Shown here piece after piece: positions 1-9,066 of a DNA stretch of 45,971 nucleotides. A model generated the notes under the pieces. The model ran no database searches and had not been told where the DNA came from. It saw only the letters and a program-made list of their open reading frames with translations. Positions within the stretch are counted from its first letter, which is position 1; every line of letters starts with the position of its first letter. Origin of the DNA: Prevotella sp. (lineage in GTDB: Bacteria; Bacteroidota; Bacteroidia; Bacteroidales; Bacteroidaceae); NCBI GenBank assembly GCA_017459445.1, contig JAFUDJ010000013.1:1-45971 (forward strand), in the 5' to 3' direction. The translations under genes were made by a program, and so were the position numbers.

Positions 1-71
1 CATGTCATGGATGATTTTTGCTTGTCTTGATTTGCAGCACTAAGGTAAGTGAAAAATCTGACATGGCAAAA

Positions 72-98
72 TCCTGGGCAACTTTTTGTTGCTCAGGA
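72..98. repeat. Hairpin upstream of GH105 gene
   Basis: Two 11-base arms (72-82 and 88-98) pair fully, with one G-U pair, around a loop of five T. The run after it is AT-rich without a clean T-tract, so a classic terminator is not supported. It may be the end of a gene outside the window or a 5' leader structure of the GH105 gene. I see no other gene in bases 1-240 and no clear promoter box. Confidence 0.4.
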
Positions 99-240
99 AC
101 TTATAAAAATAGTTAAACTAAAGTGCTGCGGAATTAAGGAAAAAGAAATTAAAACTGCAAACAATTTTCCACCATTTTGGACAAAACCACCAGTTTTCGT
201 CAAAATAGAAAACGTTTCTTTGCATGAAAAAGATTACATT

Positions 241-1383
241 ATGCGTTTACATCTATTTGCCATGGCCATGACATGCTGTCTGTCAGTGAGCGCTCAGACA
301 TCTTTGGCCGAAGAAGTTTTGAACAGTGCTCGAAAAGTAAACACCTATTTCATGCAGAAATATGCAGACCCGACGGAAGATACCCATGTCGGTGGAAAGA
401 CTCGTCCCAGCAGTCTCTGGACGCGTGCCGTCTACTACGAAGGTCTGACAGCTCTCTACGATATTGACCCACAGCCAATTTATATGAACTATATTGACCG
501 TTGGGCCGAATACCACCAATGGACACCACGCAACGGAGTAAAGACGACCGATGCCGACGACCAATGCTGTGCACAGACTTATATCTGGCGCTACCGCAAG
601 ACACCAGACCCTAAAATGCTGGCACCTATCACAGACAACCTGAAACGGCAGATGTCTACATGTAAAGAAGATTACTGGTGGTGGATTGATGCCATACAGA
701 TGGCCATGCCGGTCTATGCCATGATGTCCAAGACGACTGGCGATAGCCACTACATGGACTATGCGATGCGCATTTACAACTACAGCCGCAACGAGATTAG
801 CGGTGGACTGTTCTACAGGAAAGATGGCTTCTGGTGGCGCGATAAGCGCTTTGTGTCCCCGTACACCGAGCCTGACGGTAAGAACTGCTACTGGAGCCGG
901 GGTAACGGATGGGTGTATGCTGCCATTGTACGCTGCATGAATGAACTACCTCCAGACAGTCGTTACTATCGGCAACTGAAGAAGGACTTCCTCATCATGA
1001 GTCGTGCCTTGCTAAAATGGCAGAGGGCTGACGGTTTCTGGAATGCGAGTTTGGCATCTACAGCATACGCGGGCAAGGAACTGTCAGGAACAGCGCTTTT
1101 CCTCTACGGCATGAGTTGGGGCTTAAAGCAGGGGGTGCTGAAAGGGAAAAAATACCGCAGAGCGTGCGACCATGCATGGCAGGCTATTTCTGACTGTATC
1201 CATCAAACGGGATTCCTCGGTTACGTGCAAGGGACAGGTTGCCAGCCTGCTGACAGTCAACCTGTAACGTATGATAAGGTGCCGGACTTCGAGGATTATG
1301 GCACTGGCTGTTTCCTTCTGGGAGCGACAGCTTACTGTCAGCTATTAGGCGGAACCGCGCAGCTGAAGCGCTCGGCACAGTAG
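241..1383 (+). CDS. GH105 unsaturated rhamnogalacturonyl hydrolase, exported
   Basis: This 380-residue protein has the (alpha/alpha)6-barrel signature of GH88/GH105 enzymes, which remove the unsaturated uronic acid that pectin lyases leave on oligosaccharides. Supporting motifs are RPSSLWTRAVYYEGL near the N-terminus, ADDQCCAQTYIWRY, WWWIDAIQMAMP (the Asp is in the position of the family's catalytic Asp), YWSRGNGWVYAA and GTALFLYGMSWGL. I chose the ATG at 241 because it gives a signal peptide (MRLHLFAMAMTCCLSVSAQ). The frame is open back to position 49, but the extra residues are not signal-like. It acts on pectin-type side chains, so it is functionally separate from the starch genes further on. 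It stands alone, with no partner lyase in view. The family is secure; the exact substrate is inferred. Confidence 0.85.
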   Translation: MRLHLFAMAMTCCLSVSAQTSLAEEVLNSARKVNTYFMQKYADPTEDTHVGGKTRPSSLWTRAVYYEGLTALYDIDPQPIYMNYIDRWAEYHQWTPRNGVKTTDADDQCCAQTYIWRYRKTPDPKMLAPITDNLKRQMSTCKEDYWWWIDAIQMAMPVYAMMSKTTGDSHYMDYAMRIYNYSRNEISGGLFYRKDGFWWRDKRFVSPYTEPDGKNCYWSRGNGWVYAAIVRCMNELPPDSRYYRQLKKDFLIMSRALLKWQRADGFWNASLASTAYAGKELSGTALFLYGMSWGLKQGVLKGKKYRRACDHAWQAISDCIHQTGFLGYVQGTGCQPADSQPVTYDKVPDFEDYGTGCFLLGATAYCQLLGGTAQLKRSAQ

Positions 1384-1431
1384 GGAAAGGCTCGACGGAA
1401 AGCGGTCGGGAACATTGAGCATTGAACGTTG

Positions 1432-1452
1432 AACATTCATTAAAACAGCAAG
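1432..1452. repeat. 21-bp direct repeat, copy 1
   Basis: This 21-base sequence starting AACATTCATTAAAACAGCAA is identical to bases 1836-1856, 404 bp downstream and in the same orientation. The two copies bracket the decayed minus-strand remnant at 1500-1737. The left copy adjoins a short degenerate repeat of GAACATTGA-like units (1410-1436). It could be a footprint of insertion or deletion, or two members of a dispersed intergenic repeat. Confidence 0.6.
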
Positions 1453-1499
1453 CTGAAGTCCCTGGGAGGCGATTTCACGTCTCGTCGCCGGTTGCGTCC

Positions 1500-1737
1500 T
1501 CAGGGGTAATCGATGCCCCCGTCAGAATCTTCGACTTCACTGAAGGGCACTTTCCTGTCGCGCAGGACTGTGCCTTCGAGCAGGTACACAAAGCTTTCCC
1601 ATGAAATGCGGTACACTCCCTTTCTCCTCGTCAAACACCGGCTCAACGAAATGGGAGGCGTTTAAGATTTTTTTACTCAGTATCTCGCCCTGGTAACTAC
1701 TCAGTTCCCCATGGCATGAGTAGATTCTTGTGGGAGG
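1500..1737 (-). pseudogene. Frameshifted remnant of an unidentified coding sequence
   Basis: Read on the minus strand, two adjacent frames give protein-like sequence that joins if one base is removed in the GGG run at 1618-1620. The upstream part includes SCHGELSSYQGEILSKKILN and HFVEPVFDEEKG. The downstream part includes YRISWESFVYLLEGTVLRDR and ends EVEDSDGGIDYP before a stop at 1500-1502. No start codon in frame gives a whole gene, and the joined piece is only about 78 residues, so this looks like the 3' end of a decayed gene. I do not recognise the family. It lies between two identical 21-bp direct repeats. A plus-strand reading of 60 codons from 1422 looks artefactual. Confidence 0.4.
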
Positions 1738-1797
1738 TTTTTTATTAAAAAAACAAAAAGAAAAGCGGGCAACAGGGATGTTTCCATATAATTTAAG

Positions 1798-1805
1798 TAC
1801 CTTTG
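1798..1805 (+). promoter_or_regulatory. Probable -7 box for the lpxA run
   Basis: TACCTTTG matches the Bacteroidetes -7 consensus TAnnTTTG and lies 57 bases before the lpxA start. No convincing TTTG is found at the expected -33 distance, so the box is supported only by its sequence and position. Confidence 0.5.
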
Positions 1806-1835
1806 CGGCGTATTATGTACATGAAGACTAAGAAA

Positions 1836-1856
1836 AACATTCATTAAAACAGCAAG
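1836..1856. repeat. 21-bp direct repeat, copy 2
   Basis: Identical to bases 1432-1452. This copy ends 5 bases before the lpxA start codon, so it supplies most of that gene's immediate leader. Confidence 0.6.
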
Positions 1857-1861
1857 AAGTT

Positions 1862-2632
1862 ATGAATCAGATACACCCATTGGCAGTGGTAGACCCTGAG
1901 GCCAAGCTCGGCGACGGCAACGTGATAGGTCCCTTCTGTGTCATCGACAAAAACGTCGTCATCGGCGACAACAACAAGCTGCTGAACAATGTCACCATCC
2001 ACTTCGGTGCACGCATCGGCAACGGCAACGAGTTCTTCCCCGGAGCCAGCATCTCCACGAAGCCGCAGGACCTGAAGTTCCGGGGCGAGGAGACGACCTG
2101 CGAGATAGGCGACAACAACTCCATCCGCGAGAATGTCACCATCAGCCGTGGCACGGCCTCGAAGGGCAAGACCATCGTAGGCAACGGCAATCTGCTGATG
2201 GAGAACATGCACGTGGCCCACGACTGCGTCATCGGCAACGGCTGCATCATCGGCAACTCGACGAAGTTTGCCGGCGAGGTGGTGGTCGAAGACTATGCCA
2301 TCATCTCGGCCACCTGCCTGTTCCACCAGTTTATCCGCATTGGCAGCTATGTCATGTTCCAGGGCGGAAGCCGGACCAGTCAGGACATACCGCCTTACGT
2401 CATTGCCGGCAAAGAGCCCGTGCGCTATGCAGGCGTCAACCTGATTGGCCTGCGCCGCCGGGGCTTCAGCACTGAGACTATCGAGGCCATCCACGACGCC
2501 TATCGCATCATCTATGCCCAGGGCGTGCTGAAGGACGGCATTGCCGAGGCCCGCGCCAAATACCCCGACTCGAAGGAGGTGGAATACATCTGCTCGTTCA
2601 TCGAGTCGTCGAAGCGCGGCATCATCAGATAA
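1862..2632 (+). CDS. lpxA: Acyl-ACP--UDP-N-acetylglucosamine O-acyltransferase LpxA
   Basis: LpxA adds the first 3-hydroxyacyl chain to UDP-GlcNAc, the committed step of lipid A synthesis in the cytoplasm. The 256 residues begin with left-handed beta-helix hexapeptide repeats (VIGPFCVIDKNVVIGDNNK and onward). They carry MENMHVAHDC with the catalytic His at about residue 120, the family segment HQFIRIGSYVMFQGGSR, and a helical C-terminus ending SSKRGIIR, all as in known LpxA proteins. Length is normal. It is 19 bp upstream of miaA and probably heads a run through the glycosyltransferase at 9053. In many Bacteroidales lpxA follows lpxD and an lpxC-fabZ fusion; here what precedes it is a decayed remnant and a pectin enzyme, so that neighbourhood has been rearranged or the genes lie elsewhere. 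Confidence 0.97.
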   Translation: MNQIHPLAVVDPEAKLGDGNVIGPFCVIDKNVVIGDNNKLLNNVTIHFGARIGNGNEFFPGASISTKPQDLKFRGEETTCEIGDNNSIRENVTISRGTASKGKTIVGNGNLLMENMHVAHDCVIGNGCIIGNSTKFAGEVVVEDYAIISATCLFHQFIRIGSYVMFQGGSRTSQDIPPYVIAGKEPVRYAGVNLIGLRRRGFSTETIEAIHDAYRIIYAQGVLKDGIAEARAKYPDSKEVEYICSFIESSKRGIIR

Positions 2633-2651
2633 TGCTTAATGAATTAAGGGG

Positions 2652-3623
2652 GTGAATACGCTGATAGTCATCACTGGCCCTACGGCCGTAGGCAAGACGG
2701 CACTCACCATTGAGATAGCCCGCCAATACGGTATACCCATTATCAATGCCGACTCACGGCAGATATACCGCGAGATGCAGATAGGCACGGCGGCGCCTAC
2801 CAAGGAGCAGCTACGTCAGGCCAAGCACTACTTCGTTGGCACGAAGAGCATCAGCGACTACTACAATGCATCCATGTACGAGCAGGAAGTGCTCGGCCTA
2901 ATAGAGAACGGTGAGTTGCGAATGGAGGATGACGGCTTACCGACAGGCCGGCATGCCCCATTCGCCATTCTCTCCGGCGGCAGCATGATGTATATTGACG
3001 CCGTATGCAACGGCATTGACGACATTCCGACTGTCCGCGACGACATCCGTCAGGACTTGAAGCGCCGCTATGCCGAGGAGGGGCTGGAAGCATTGTGCGA
3101 AGACCTGTGGCGACTGGACCCTGAGCACTACGCCATCGTGGACCGGAAGAACCACCGCCGCGTCATCCATGCCCTTGAAATCTGCTACCAGACGGGCCAG
3201 ACCTATACCTCCTTCCGTACACAGCAGAAGAAGGAGCGCCCCTTCCGCATCGTCAAGATAGGTCTTAACCGTGAGCGCGAGGAGCTTTATGAGCGCATCA
3301 ACAAACGGGTGGACCAGATGATGGACGACGGACTGCTCGGCGAAGCAGAACACCTCAGCCCCTACCGGCAGGCCAACGCGCTGAACACGGTAGGCTACAA
3401 GGAGCTGTTCGACTACATGGACGGGCGCTGGACACTGGAGGAGGCCGTGGAGCGTGCCAAAGGCAACACACGGCGCTACGCCCGCAAACAGCTGACATGG
3501 TTCAAGCGCGACGCAAGCGTCAGGTGGTTCCATCCCGACCAGCAGGCCGCCATCATGGACTACATCGCGGCAGTCTGCAACCCGCAAGACGACAACATAC
3601 CGGATAACATTACTACACTATGA
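2652..3623 (+). CDS. miaA: tRNA dimethylallyltransferase MiaA
   Basis: MiaA transfers a dimethylallyl group to N6 of A37 in tRNAs that read codons starting with U. The 323-residue protein has the P-loop GPTAVGKT (residues 9-16), [11 protein letters not shown] and the C-terminal [13 protein letters not shown] region. The start is a GTG at 2652, directly after a run of G. Its stop overlaps the start of the next gene (ATGA at 3620-3623), so the two are translationally coupled. Odd feature: residues about 85-102 (around [15 protein letters not shown]) look like an insertion before the conserved [12 protein letters not shown], and the protein is somewhat longer than usual. The DNA there resembles the purine-rich repeats found between genes in this window. 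Confidence 0.95.
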   Translation: MNTLIVITGPTAVGKTALTIEIARQYGIPIINADSRQIYREMQIGTAAPTKEQLRQAKHYFVGTKSISDYYNASMYEQEVLGLIENGELRMEDDGLPTGRHAPFAILSGGSMMYIDAVCNGIDDIPTVRDDIRQDLKRRYAEEGLEALCEDLWRLDPEHYAIVDRKNHRRVIHALEICYQTGQTYTSFRTQQKKERPFRIVKIGLNREREELYERINKRVDQMMDDGLLGEAEHLSPYRQANALNTVGYKELFDYMDGRWTLEEAVERAKGNTRRYARKQLTWFKRDASVRWFHPDQQAAIMDYIAAVCNPQDDNIPDNITTL

Positions 3624-6094
3624 AACAATACGCTGGAAAAATCCGCCAGGCTCTGCGCAGCTCCTGGCGATGGTATAAAGGACTGTACAAGGGACGCGCC
3701 TGGTACATCAAGTGTCTGGCCGTGGCCGGCACGCTCGTCGTGTCGTTCGTGCTCTACCTGCTGATGGTCGACATCAACCTGCTGTGGCTCTTCGGCAAGT
3801 CGCCGTCGATGAGCGACGTGAAGAACACCCACCCTGCCGAGGCCTCGCAGATATTCAGCGCCGACGGCAAGGTCATCGGCAAGTTCTTCAGCGAGAACCG
3901 CATGCCCGTCACCTACGACGAGGTGAGCACCGCCTTCTGGGAAGCCCTCATCGACACCGAGGACGAGCGGTTCTACCACCACCACGGCATCGACTACCAG
4001 GCCTTCGGCGCAGCGCTGAAGGACTACGTCATGCACCGCGACGCCCGTGGCGCCTCCACCATCACGCAGCAGCTGGCCAAGAACCTGTTCCGCGTCCGTA
4101 CCCAGTACTCCACGGGGCTTCTGGGCAACATCCCCGGGCTGAAGATGCTCATCATGAAGAGCAAGGAGTGGATAACGGCCTACAAGCTGGAGTGGTACTT
4201 CTCGAAAGAAGAGATACTGACCATGTACGCCAACACCGTGGACTTCGGCTCCAACGCCTTCGGCATCAAGACGGCCGCCAAGACCTACTTCGGCATCAAG
4301 CCTGCCGAGCTCACCGCCGATCAGGCCGCCGTGCTCGTAGGACTGCTGAAGGCCACCACCTACTACAACCCGCGCATCAATCCCAAGAACGCGCTGGGCC
4401 GCCGCAACGTCGTGCTCGACAATATGCTGCACCACCGGCATCTGACGCCGGAGCAGTGCGAGGCGCTGAAACGGCAGGACATCAAACTCGACTACAGCGT
4501 AGAGAGCGCCTACGACGGCGAGGCCAACTACTTCCGCGAGGCCGTGGCCGACTACCTGAAGGACTGGTGCGAGGCGAACGACTACAACCGCAACGCCCTC
4601 TACACCGAAGGCTTCAAAATCTACACCACCCTCGACACCCGCATGCAGCGCTATGCCGAGGAGGCCGCCGTCAAGCAGATGAGGGTGATACAGACCAGCT
4701 TCAACAACCACTGGGGCAACACACCGCCCTGGCAGGACGAGCGCCACGTGGAGATACCCCGCTTCATCGAGAACCTGGCCATGAAGCTGCCCGTCTACAA
4801 ATACTTGAAGCAGAAGTTCGGCGACCAACAGGACTCCATCGACTACTACCTCAACAAGCCCCATACCGTGAGGCTCTTCGACTATGAGAACGGATACATC
4901 GAGAAAGAGCTGTCGACGCTCGACTCCATCCGCTACATGGAGCACTTCATGCACTGCGGCCTCGTGGCCATGGAACCACACACCGGCCACGTGAAGGCAT
5001 GGGTGGGCGACATCGACTTCAAGACGTGGAAGTACGACAAGGTGAGGGCCATGCGCCAACCCGGCTCCACGTTCAAGCTCTTCGTCTACACGGAGGCCAT
5101 GAACCAAGGCATCACGCCCTGCGACACACGCCAGGACTCATATTTCTCGATGAAGGTCTACGACGCACAGCAGAAGAAAGATGTCGTCTGGGCACCCACC
5201 AACGCCGACGGCCACTTCAGCAACGCCAACGTCACCCTCAAGCAAGCCTTCGCCATGAGCATCAACTCCGTGGCCGTCAAGTTAGGACAGGAGGTCGGCA
5301 TCGACCGCATCGTCAAGACGGCCCACGACATGGGCATCAAGAGCAAGCTCGACCCCACGCCGTCGCTGGCCCTGGGCAGCAGCGACGTGAACCTGCTGGA
5401 GCTGGTGAATGCCTACTGCACACCCGTCAACGAGGGACGCACACACGAGCCGGTGCTGGTGACACGCATCCTCGACCGCGACGGCAACGAGATATACCGT
5501 GCCCCACAGACGGAGCAGCAGGTGCTTACCACCAAGAGCGCCTTCCTCGTACAGCAGCTCCTCATGGGCGGCATGCACGGCACCAGCTCGTCGCTCTACC
5601 GATGGGTCAGCCGCTTCCTTGGCGACACCGACTTCGGCGGCAAGACCGGCACGTCGAACAACCACTCCGACGCCTGGTTTGTAGGCACCACGCCCAAGCT
5701 GGTGGTTGGTGCCTGGGTGGGCGGCGAATACCGTTGCATCCACTTCCGCACAGGCCAGTTAGGACAGGGCAACCGCACGGCGCTGCCCGTCTGCGGCAAT
5801 TTCCTGGAACTGGTGCTGGCCGACCCGGCTTTCAAGCAATACCGCTGTAAGTTCAAGACACCGGCCGACCTTGGGCTGGACATGAACGCCTACGGCTGCG
5901 GCGGCTACTTCCGCGCAGCCTCCGACAGCGACTCACTGGCTATCGACAGCCTGCAAACAGCCACTGGACAGGAGCTTGTCGGCGACGAGGGCACCACTGC
6001 CGGCAGTAAAGCAAAAGAACACGAGGAGCACACGGCAGCACCGCAAGGCCTCAACCTGCCACCACAGGCTGCTGAAGAACCGAAGGAGAACTAA
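3620..6094 (+). CDS. mrcA: Class A penicillin-binding protein (PBP1A-type)
   Basis: This 824-residue bifunctional peptidoglycan synthase polymerises glycan strands and cross-links stem peptides outside the inner membrane. One N-terminal membrane segment (about residues 30-58) is followed by a GT51 domain with the catalytic Glu in [12 protein letters not shown] (about residue 114) and the [12 protein letters not shown] motif. The transpeptidase domain has S483-T-F-K486 (nucleophile serine), S547-I-N549 and K675-T-G. The C-terminal tail (about 750-824) is low in complexity, rich in Glu, Ala and Gln, and probably disordered. It overlaps miaA by 4 bp and is followed in the same reading frame, after TAA and one further codon, by the helicase. 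The symbol is assigned by domain order only. Confidence 0.95.
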   Translation: MKQYAGKIRQALRSSWRWYKGLYKGRAWYIKCLAVAGTLVVSFVLYLLMVDINLLWLFGKSPSMSDVKNTHPAEASQIFSADGKVIGKFFSENRMPVTYDEVSTAFWEALIDTEDERFYHHHGIDYQAFGAALKDYVMHRDARGASTITQQLAKNLFRVRTQYSTGLLGNIPGLKMLIMKSKEWITAYKLEWYFSKEEILTMYANTVDFGSNAFGIKTAAKTYFGIKPAELTADQAAVLVGLLKATTYYNPRINPKNALGRRNVVLDNMLHHRHLTPEQCEALKRQDIKLDYSVESAYDGEANYFREAVADYLKDWCEANDYNRNALYTEGFKIYTTLDTRMQRYAEEAAVKQMRVIQTSFNNHWGNTPPWQDERHVEIPRFIENLAMKLPVYKYLKQKFGDQQDSIDYYLNKPHTVRLFDYENGYIEKELSTLDSIRYMEHFMHCGLVAMEPHTGHVKAWVGDIDFKTWKYDKVRAMRQPGSTFKLFVYTEAMNQGITPCDTRQDSYFSMKVYDAQQKKDVVWAPTNADGHFSNANVTLKQAFAMSINSVAVKLGQEVGIDRIVKTAHDMGIKSKLDPTPSLALGSSDVNLLELVNAYCTPVNEGRTHEPVLVTRILDRDGNEIYRAPQTEQQVLTTKSAFLVQQLLMGGMHGTSSSLYRWVSRFLGDTDFGGKTGTSNNHSDAWFVGTTPKLVVGAWVGGEYRCIHFRTGQLGQGNRTALPVCGNFLELVLADPAFKQYRCKFKTPADLGLDMNAYGCGGYFRAASDSDSLAIDSLQTATGQELVGDEGTTAGSKAKEHEEHTAAPQGLNLPPQAAEEPKEN
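6083..6089 (+). promoter_or_regulatory. Shine-Dalgarno site for a TTG start
   Basis: AAGGAGA lies 8 bases before the TTG at 6098, inside the last codons of the penicillin-binding protein gene. Clear Shine-Dalgarno sites are uncommon in Bacteroidetes. This one settles the helicase start, because the preceding in-frame codons are a stop (6092-6094) and no ATG or GTG occurs before the P-loop. Confidence 0.6.
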
Positions 6095-6097
6095 GCA

Positions 6098-7870
6098 TTG
6101 AGACACGAAGAGAAACTCGACCTGAAGAATGAGGAGTGGCAGAAAGCGCTGCAAATCATACAGTTCACCCGTCGCTCGCTGTTCCTGACCGGCAAGGCGG
6201 GCACGGGCAAGTCGACGTTTCTGCGCTACGTGTCGGCCAATACCAAGAAGAAACATGTCATCCTGGCCCCCACGGGCATTGCGGCCATCAACGCCGGCGG
6301 ACAGACGCTGCACTCCTTCTTCAAGCTGCCCTTCCACCCCCTGCTGCCCAACGACTCGCGCTATAATGCGCGCAACATCCGCAAGACGCTGAAATACAAC
6401 AGCGACCTTATCAAGCTCCTGCGCGAGGTAGAGCTGATAATCGTCGACGAAATCAGCATGGTGCGGGCCGACATCATCGACTTCATCGACAAGGTGCTAC
6501 GCATCTACTGCCGCAACATGCGCGAGCCCTTCGGCGGCAAGCAGCTGCTGCTCGTGGGCGACATCTTCCAGCTGGAGCCCGTCGTCAAGGAAGACGAGTG
6601 GCGGCTGATGCAGCCCTTCTATGCCTCGGCCTACTTCTTCTCGGCCAAGGTGTGGCAGCAGATGCAGATAGTGAGCATTGAGCTGCGCAAGGTATACCGG
6701 CAGAGCGACCGGGACTTCATCGCCCTGCTCGACCGCATCCGCCAGAATCAGGCTACCGACGACGACCTGCGGGCCATCAATGCCCGCGCCTCCACCAACG
6801 GTTCCGCCGATACCTACGCCGATAGTCCTGCAAGCCGCGACAGCGTCCCGGCCTCCCTTCCCATCACCCTGGCCACGCGCCGCGACACCGTTGACTACAT
6901 CAACGACCTCAAGCTGCGCGAGCTGAACGGCGCGCCAAGCGTCTTCAAGGGCACCGTCCAAGGCGACTTCCCACTCACCTCCCTACCCGCCCCCATGGAA
7001 CTGGAGGTGAAGCCGGGCGCACAGGTCATCTTCACCAGGAACGACAAGGAGAAACGGTGGGTCAACGGTACCGTCGGCATCGTCATAGCCATTGACGAGG
7101 AAGAGGGCATCATCGTCGTGGCCGACGAGGACGCCCATGAGTACGACGTGGTGCGGGAGGTATGGGAGAACATGCGCTACACCTTCAACGAGAAAGAACA
7201 GAAGATAGAAGAAGAGTTGCTGGGAACCTTCCGGCAGTTCCCCCTGCGCCTGGCATGGGCCATCACCGTCCATAAAAGCCAGGGACTGACGTTCCGGCAG
7301 GTAAGAATCGACTTCTCCGGCGGCGGTGCCTTTGCCGGCGGACAGACCTACGTGGCGCTGTCGCGCTGTTCCTCGCTACAGGGCATCACGCTCACGGCGC
7401 CCATCCGCCGCAGCGACATCTTCGTACGCCCCGAGGTGGTGGCCTTTGCCCGCCACTACAACGACGGCCAGCTGATGCGCCAAGTGCTCTACGAGAGCAA
7501 GGCCGACAAGGAATACCGCGACGCCGTAGAGGCCTTCGACCGCCAGGACTTCGACGCCTTCCTGCACAGCTTCTTCCTGGCCATCCACTCCCGCTACGAC
7601 ATTGAGCGCCCTGAAGTGCAGCGCTACATACGGCGCAAGCTGGGTGTCATCAACCGTCTGCAGAGCGAGAAGGAGCAGTTGGAGGCTGAGATGCAGCGGC
7701 GCGAACAGCTGCTGAAGCGGCTGGCCGTGGAATACACGCTGCTGGGCAAGGAGTGCGAACAGGAGCAGATGACCGACGCGGCCATCCGCAACTACGAGAA
7801 GGCACTGGAGCTGTACCCCGACGCACCGGAGCCGCAGCGCCGGCTGAAGAAGCTGAGAAAGAAATCGTAA
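6098..7870 (+). CDS. PIF1-like helicase with C-terminal TPR-like tail
   Basis: This 590-residue superfamily 1 helicase of the PIF1/RecD type is expected to unwind DNA 5' to 3' using ATP. Visible motifs are Walker A GKAGTGKST (residues 32-40), APTGIAAINAGGQTLHSFF (motif Ia region), Walker B IIVDE (114-118), LVGDIFQLEP, the LAWAITVHKSQGLTF block and YVALSRCSSLQGI (motif VI). The last 60 residues resemble a TPR unit (AAIRNYEKALELYPDAPEPQ) after a coiled-coil stretch; such a tail is common in Bacteroidetes versions. The start is a TTG supported by a Shine-Dalgarno sequence. The gene follows the penicillin-binding protein in the same frame after TAA-GCA. Its cellular role, repair or replication, is not shown by the context. 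Confidence 0.88.
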   Translation: MRHEEKLDLKNEEWQKALQIIQFTRRSLFLTGKAGTGKSTFLRYVSANTKKKHVILAPTGIAAINAGGQTLHSFFKLPFHPLLPNDSRYNARNIRKTLKYNSDLIKLLREVELIIVDEISMVRADIIDFIDKVLRIYCRNMREPFGGKQLLLVGDIFQLEPVVKEDEWRLMQPFYASAYFFSAKVWQQMQIVSIELRKVYRQSDRDFIALLDRIRQNQATDDDLRAINARASTNGSADTYADSPASRDSVPASLPITLATRRDTVDYINDLKLRELNGAPSVFKGTVQGDFPLTSLPAPMELEVKPGAQVIFTRNDKEKRWVNGTVGIVIAIDEEEGIIVVADEDAHEYDVVREVWENMRYTFNEKEQKIEEELLGTFRQFPLRLAWAITVHKSQGLTFRQVRIDFSGGGAFAGGQTYVALSRCSSLQGITLTAPIRRSDIFVRPEVVAFARHYNDGQLMRQVLYESKADKEYRDAVEAFDRQDFDAFLHSFFLAIHSRYDIERPEVQRYIRRKLGVINRLQSEKEQLEAEMQRREQLLKRLAVEYTLLGKECEQEQMTDAAIRNYEKALELYPDAPEPQRRLKKLRKKS

Positions 7871-7901
7871 ACACTGACTATCATTATAGAAAGGAGAAAA
7901 G

Positions 7902-9053
7902 ATGGCAAGGAAGAAAATCGTCTATTGCACCCCGTCGCTGTACACCGCCGGCGGCGTGGAGCGCGTACTCACCTCAAAAGTCAACTATCTTGCCGAGAAG
8001 GGCGACGAGTACGACGTCACCATGATACTGACCGACGGAGCCGGAAAGGCACCGTTCTACCCGCTGTCGGAGAAGGTGCGGGTCATCAATCTGGACATTG
8101 GCTTTGAAGCCCTGTGGGAGCTGTCCTTCCTCAGGAAGATTCCGGCCTACCTGAAGAAGCAGCGGCAGTACAAGCGCAGGCTGCGGGAAGAGCTGATGCG
8201 CCTGCGCCCTGACATCACCATCAGCACCCTCCGCCGCGAGGTCAACTTCATCACCTCCCTGCCGGACGGGAGCAAGAAGGTGGGCGAGCTGCACGTAAAC
8301 CGACAGAACTACCGCAACTTCGAGGCCAACGACACAAACGTTGTCAAGCGTCTGTTCGCCAAATGGTGGTCGTGGCGACTTGTGGGGAAGCTGCGACGGC
8401 TGGACCGTTTTGTGGTGCTGACAAACGAAGACCGTCTGTCGTGGCACGAGCTGAGCGACGTCACGGTCATCCCCAACCCGCTGCCTAAACTGCCCGACAG
8501 GCGCAGCCCCTTGACGGAGAAGAGAATCATCGCCGTGGGCAGGTATGCCTACCAGAAAGGCTTCGACCTGTTGCTTGAGGCATGGAGCCGAGTGGAGAAG
8601 CAATATCCTGACTGGCACCTGACGGTATTCGGGGCAGGCGAACGGGTCCCTTACGAACAGCTGGCCCGTGAACTGATGCCCGATACATCGCGCTACGAAC
8701 TGCGCGGTGCCGTGGAAGACATCGGAAAGGAATACCTGGCCAGTTCTGTATTCGTCTTCAGCTCACGTTTTGAAGGCTTCGGCATGGCGCTGCTGGAAGC
8801 CATGTCGTACGGTCTGCCCGCCATATCCTTCGACTGCCCGTGCGGCCCGAAGGACATCGTCAGCAACGGACGCGACGGCATGCTGGTGGAGAGCGGCAAC
8901 GTAGCGGAGCTGGCTGAGGCCATGAGCCGCATGATTAGTGATGCCGACCTGCGGCAACGGCTGGCCGACGAAGCCGTGAAGACCGCCCGGGAATACGACA
9001 TCAAGGCTATCGGCAAACGATGGGACGAGCTGTTCGGCAGCCTTGTCCCCTGA
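7902..9053 (+). CDS. GT4-family glycosyltransferase
   Basis: The 383 residues have the GT-B fold layout of family 4 retaining glycosyltransferases: an N-terminal half with TAGGVERVL (residues 15-23), then IIAVGRYAYQKGFDLLLEAW and the EX7E motif EGFGMALLE (E291, E299) in the donor nucleotide-sugar site. No signal peptide or membrane segment is seen, so it acts on the cytoplasmic side, probably in capsule, lipopolysaccharide or exopolysaccharide assembly. A good Shine-Dalgarno sequence (AAAGGAG) precedes the ATG. It is the last gene of the plus-strand run that begins with lpxA, 31 bp after the helicase, and meets the GH5 gene tail to tail with only 13 bp between. Acceptor and donor sugars cannot be told from sequence. 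Confidence 0.88.
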   Translation: MARKKIVYCTPSLYTAGGVERVLTSKVNYLAEKGDEYDVTMILTDGAGKAPFYPLSEKVRVINLDIGFEALWELSFLRKIPAYLKKQRQYKRRLREELMRLRPDITISTLRREVNFITSLPDGSKKVGELHVNRQNYRNFEANDTNVVKRLFAKWWSWRLVGKLRRLDRFVVLTNEDRLSWHELSDVTVIPNPLPKLPDRRSPLTEKRIIAVGRYAYQKGFDLLLEAWSRVEKQYPDWHLTVFGAGERVPYEQLARELMPDTSRYELRGAVEDIGKEYLASSVFVFSSRFEGFGMALLEAMSYGLPAISFDCPCGPKDIVSNGRDGMLVESGNVAELAEAMSRMISDADLRQRLADEAVKTAREYDIKAIGKRWDELFGSLVP

Positions 9054-9066
9054 AGAGAAAGCAACG

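Noticed and set aside
49-240. N-terminal extension of the GH105 protein from 49
   Set aside because: The added residues are not signal-like and come before a clean signal peptide starting at 241.
1422-1604. 60-codon plus-strand frame after GH105
   Set aside because: It begins in degenerate repeat sequence and lies opposite a better minus-strand coding remnant.
3560-5107. A 515-codon open frame on the minus strand opposite the miaA end and penicillin-binding protein gene
   Set aside because: Its translation is rich in Val, His and Leu in the pattern produced by reading the reverse strand of GC-rich genes, while the plus strand carries full GT51 and transpeptidase motifs.
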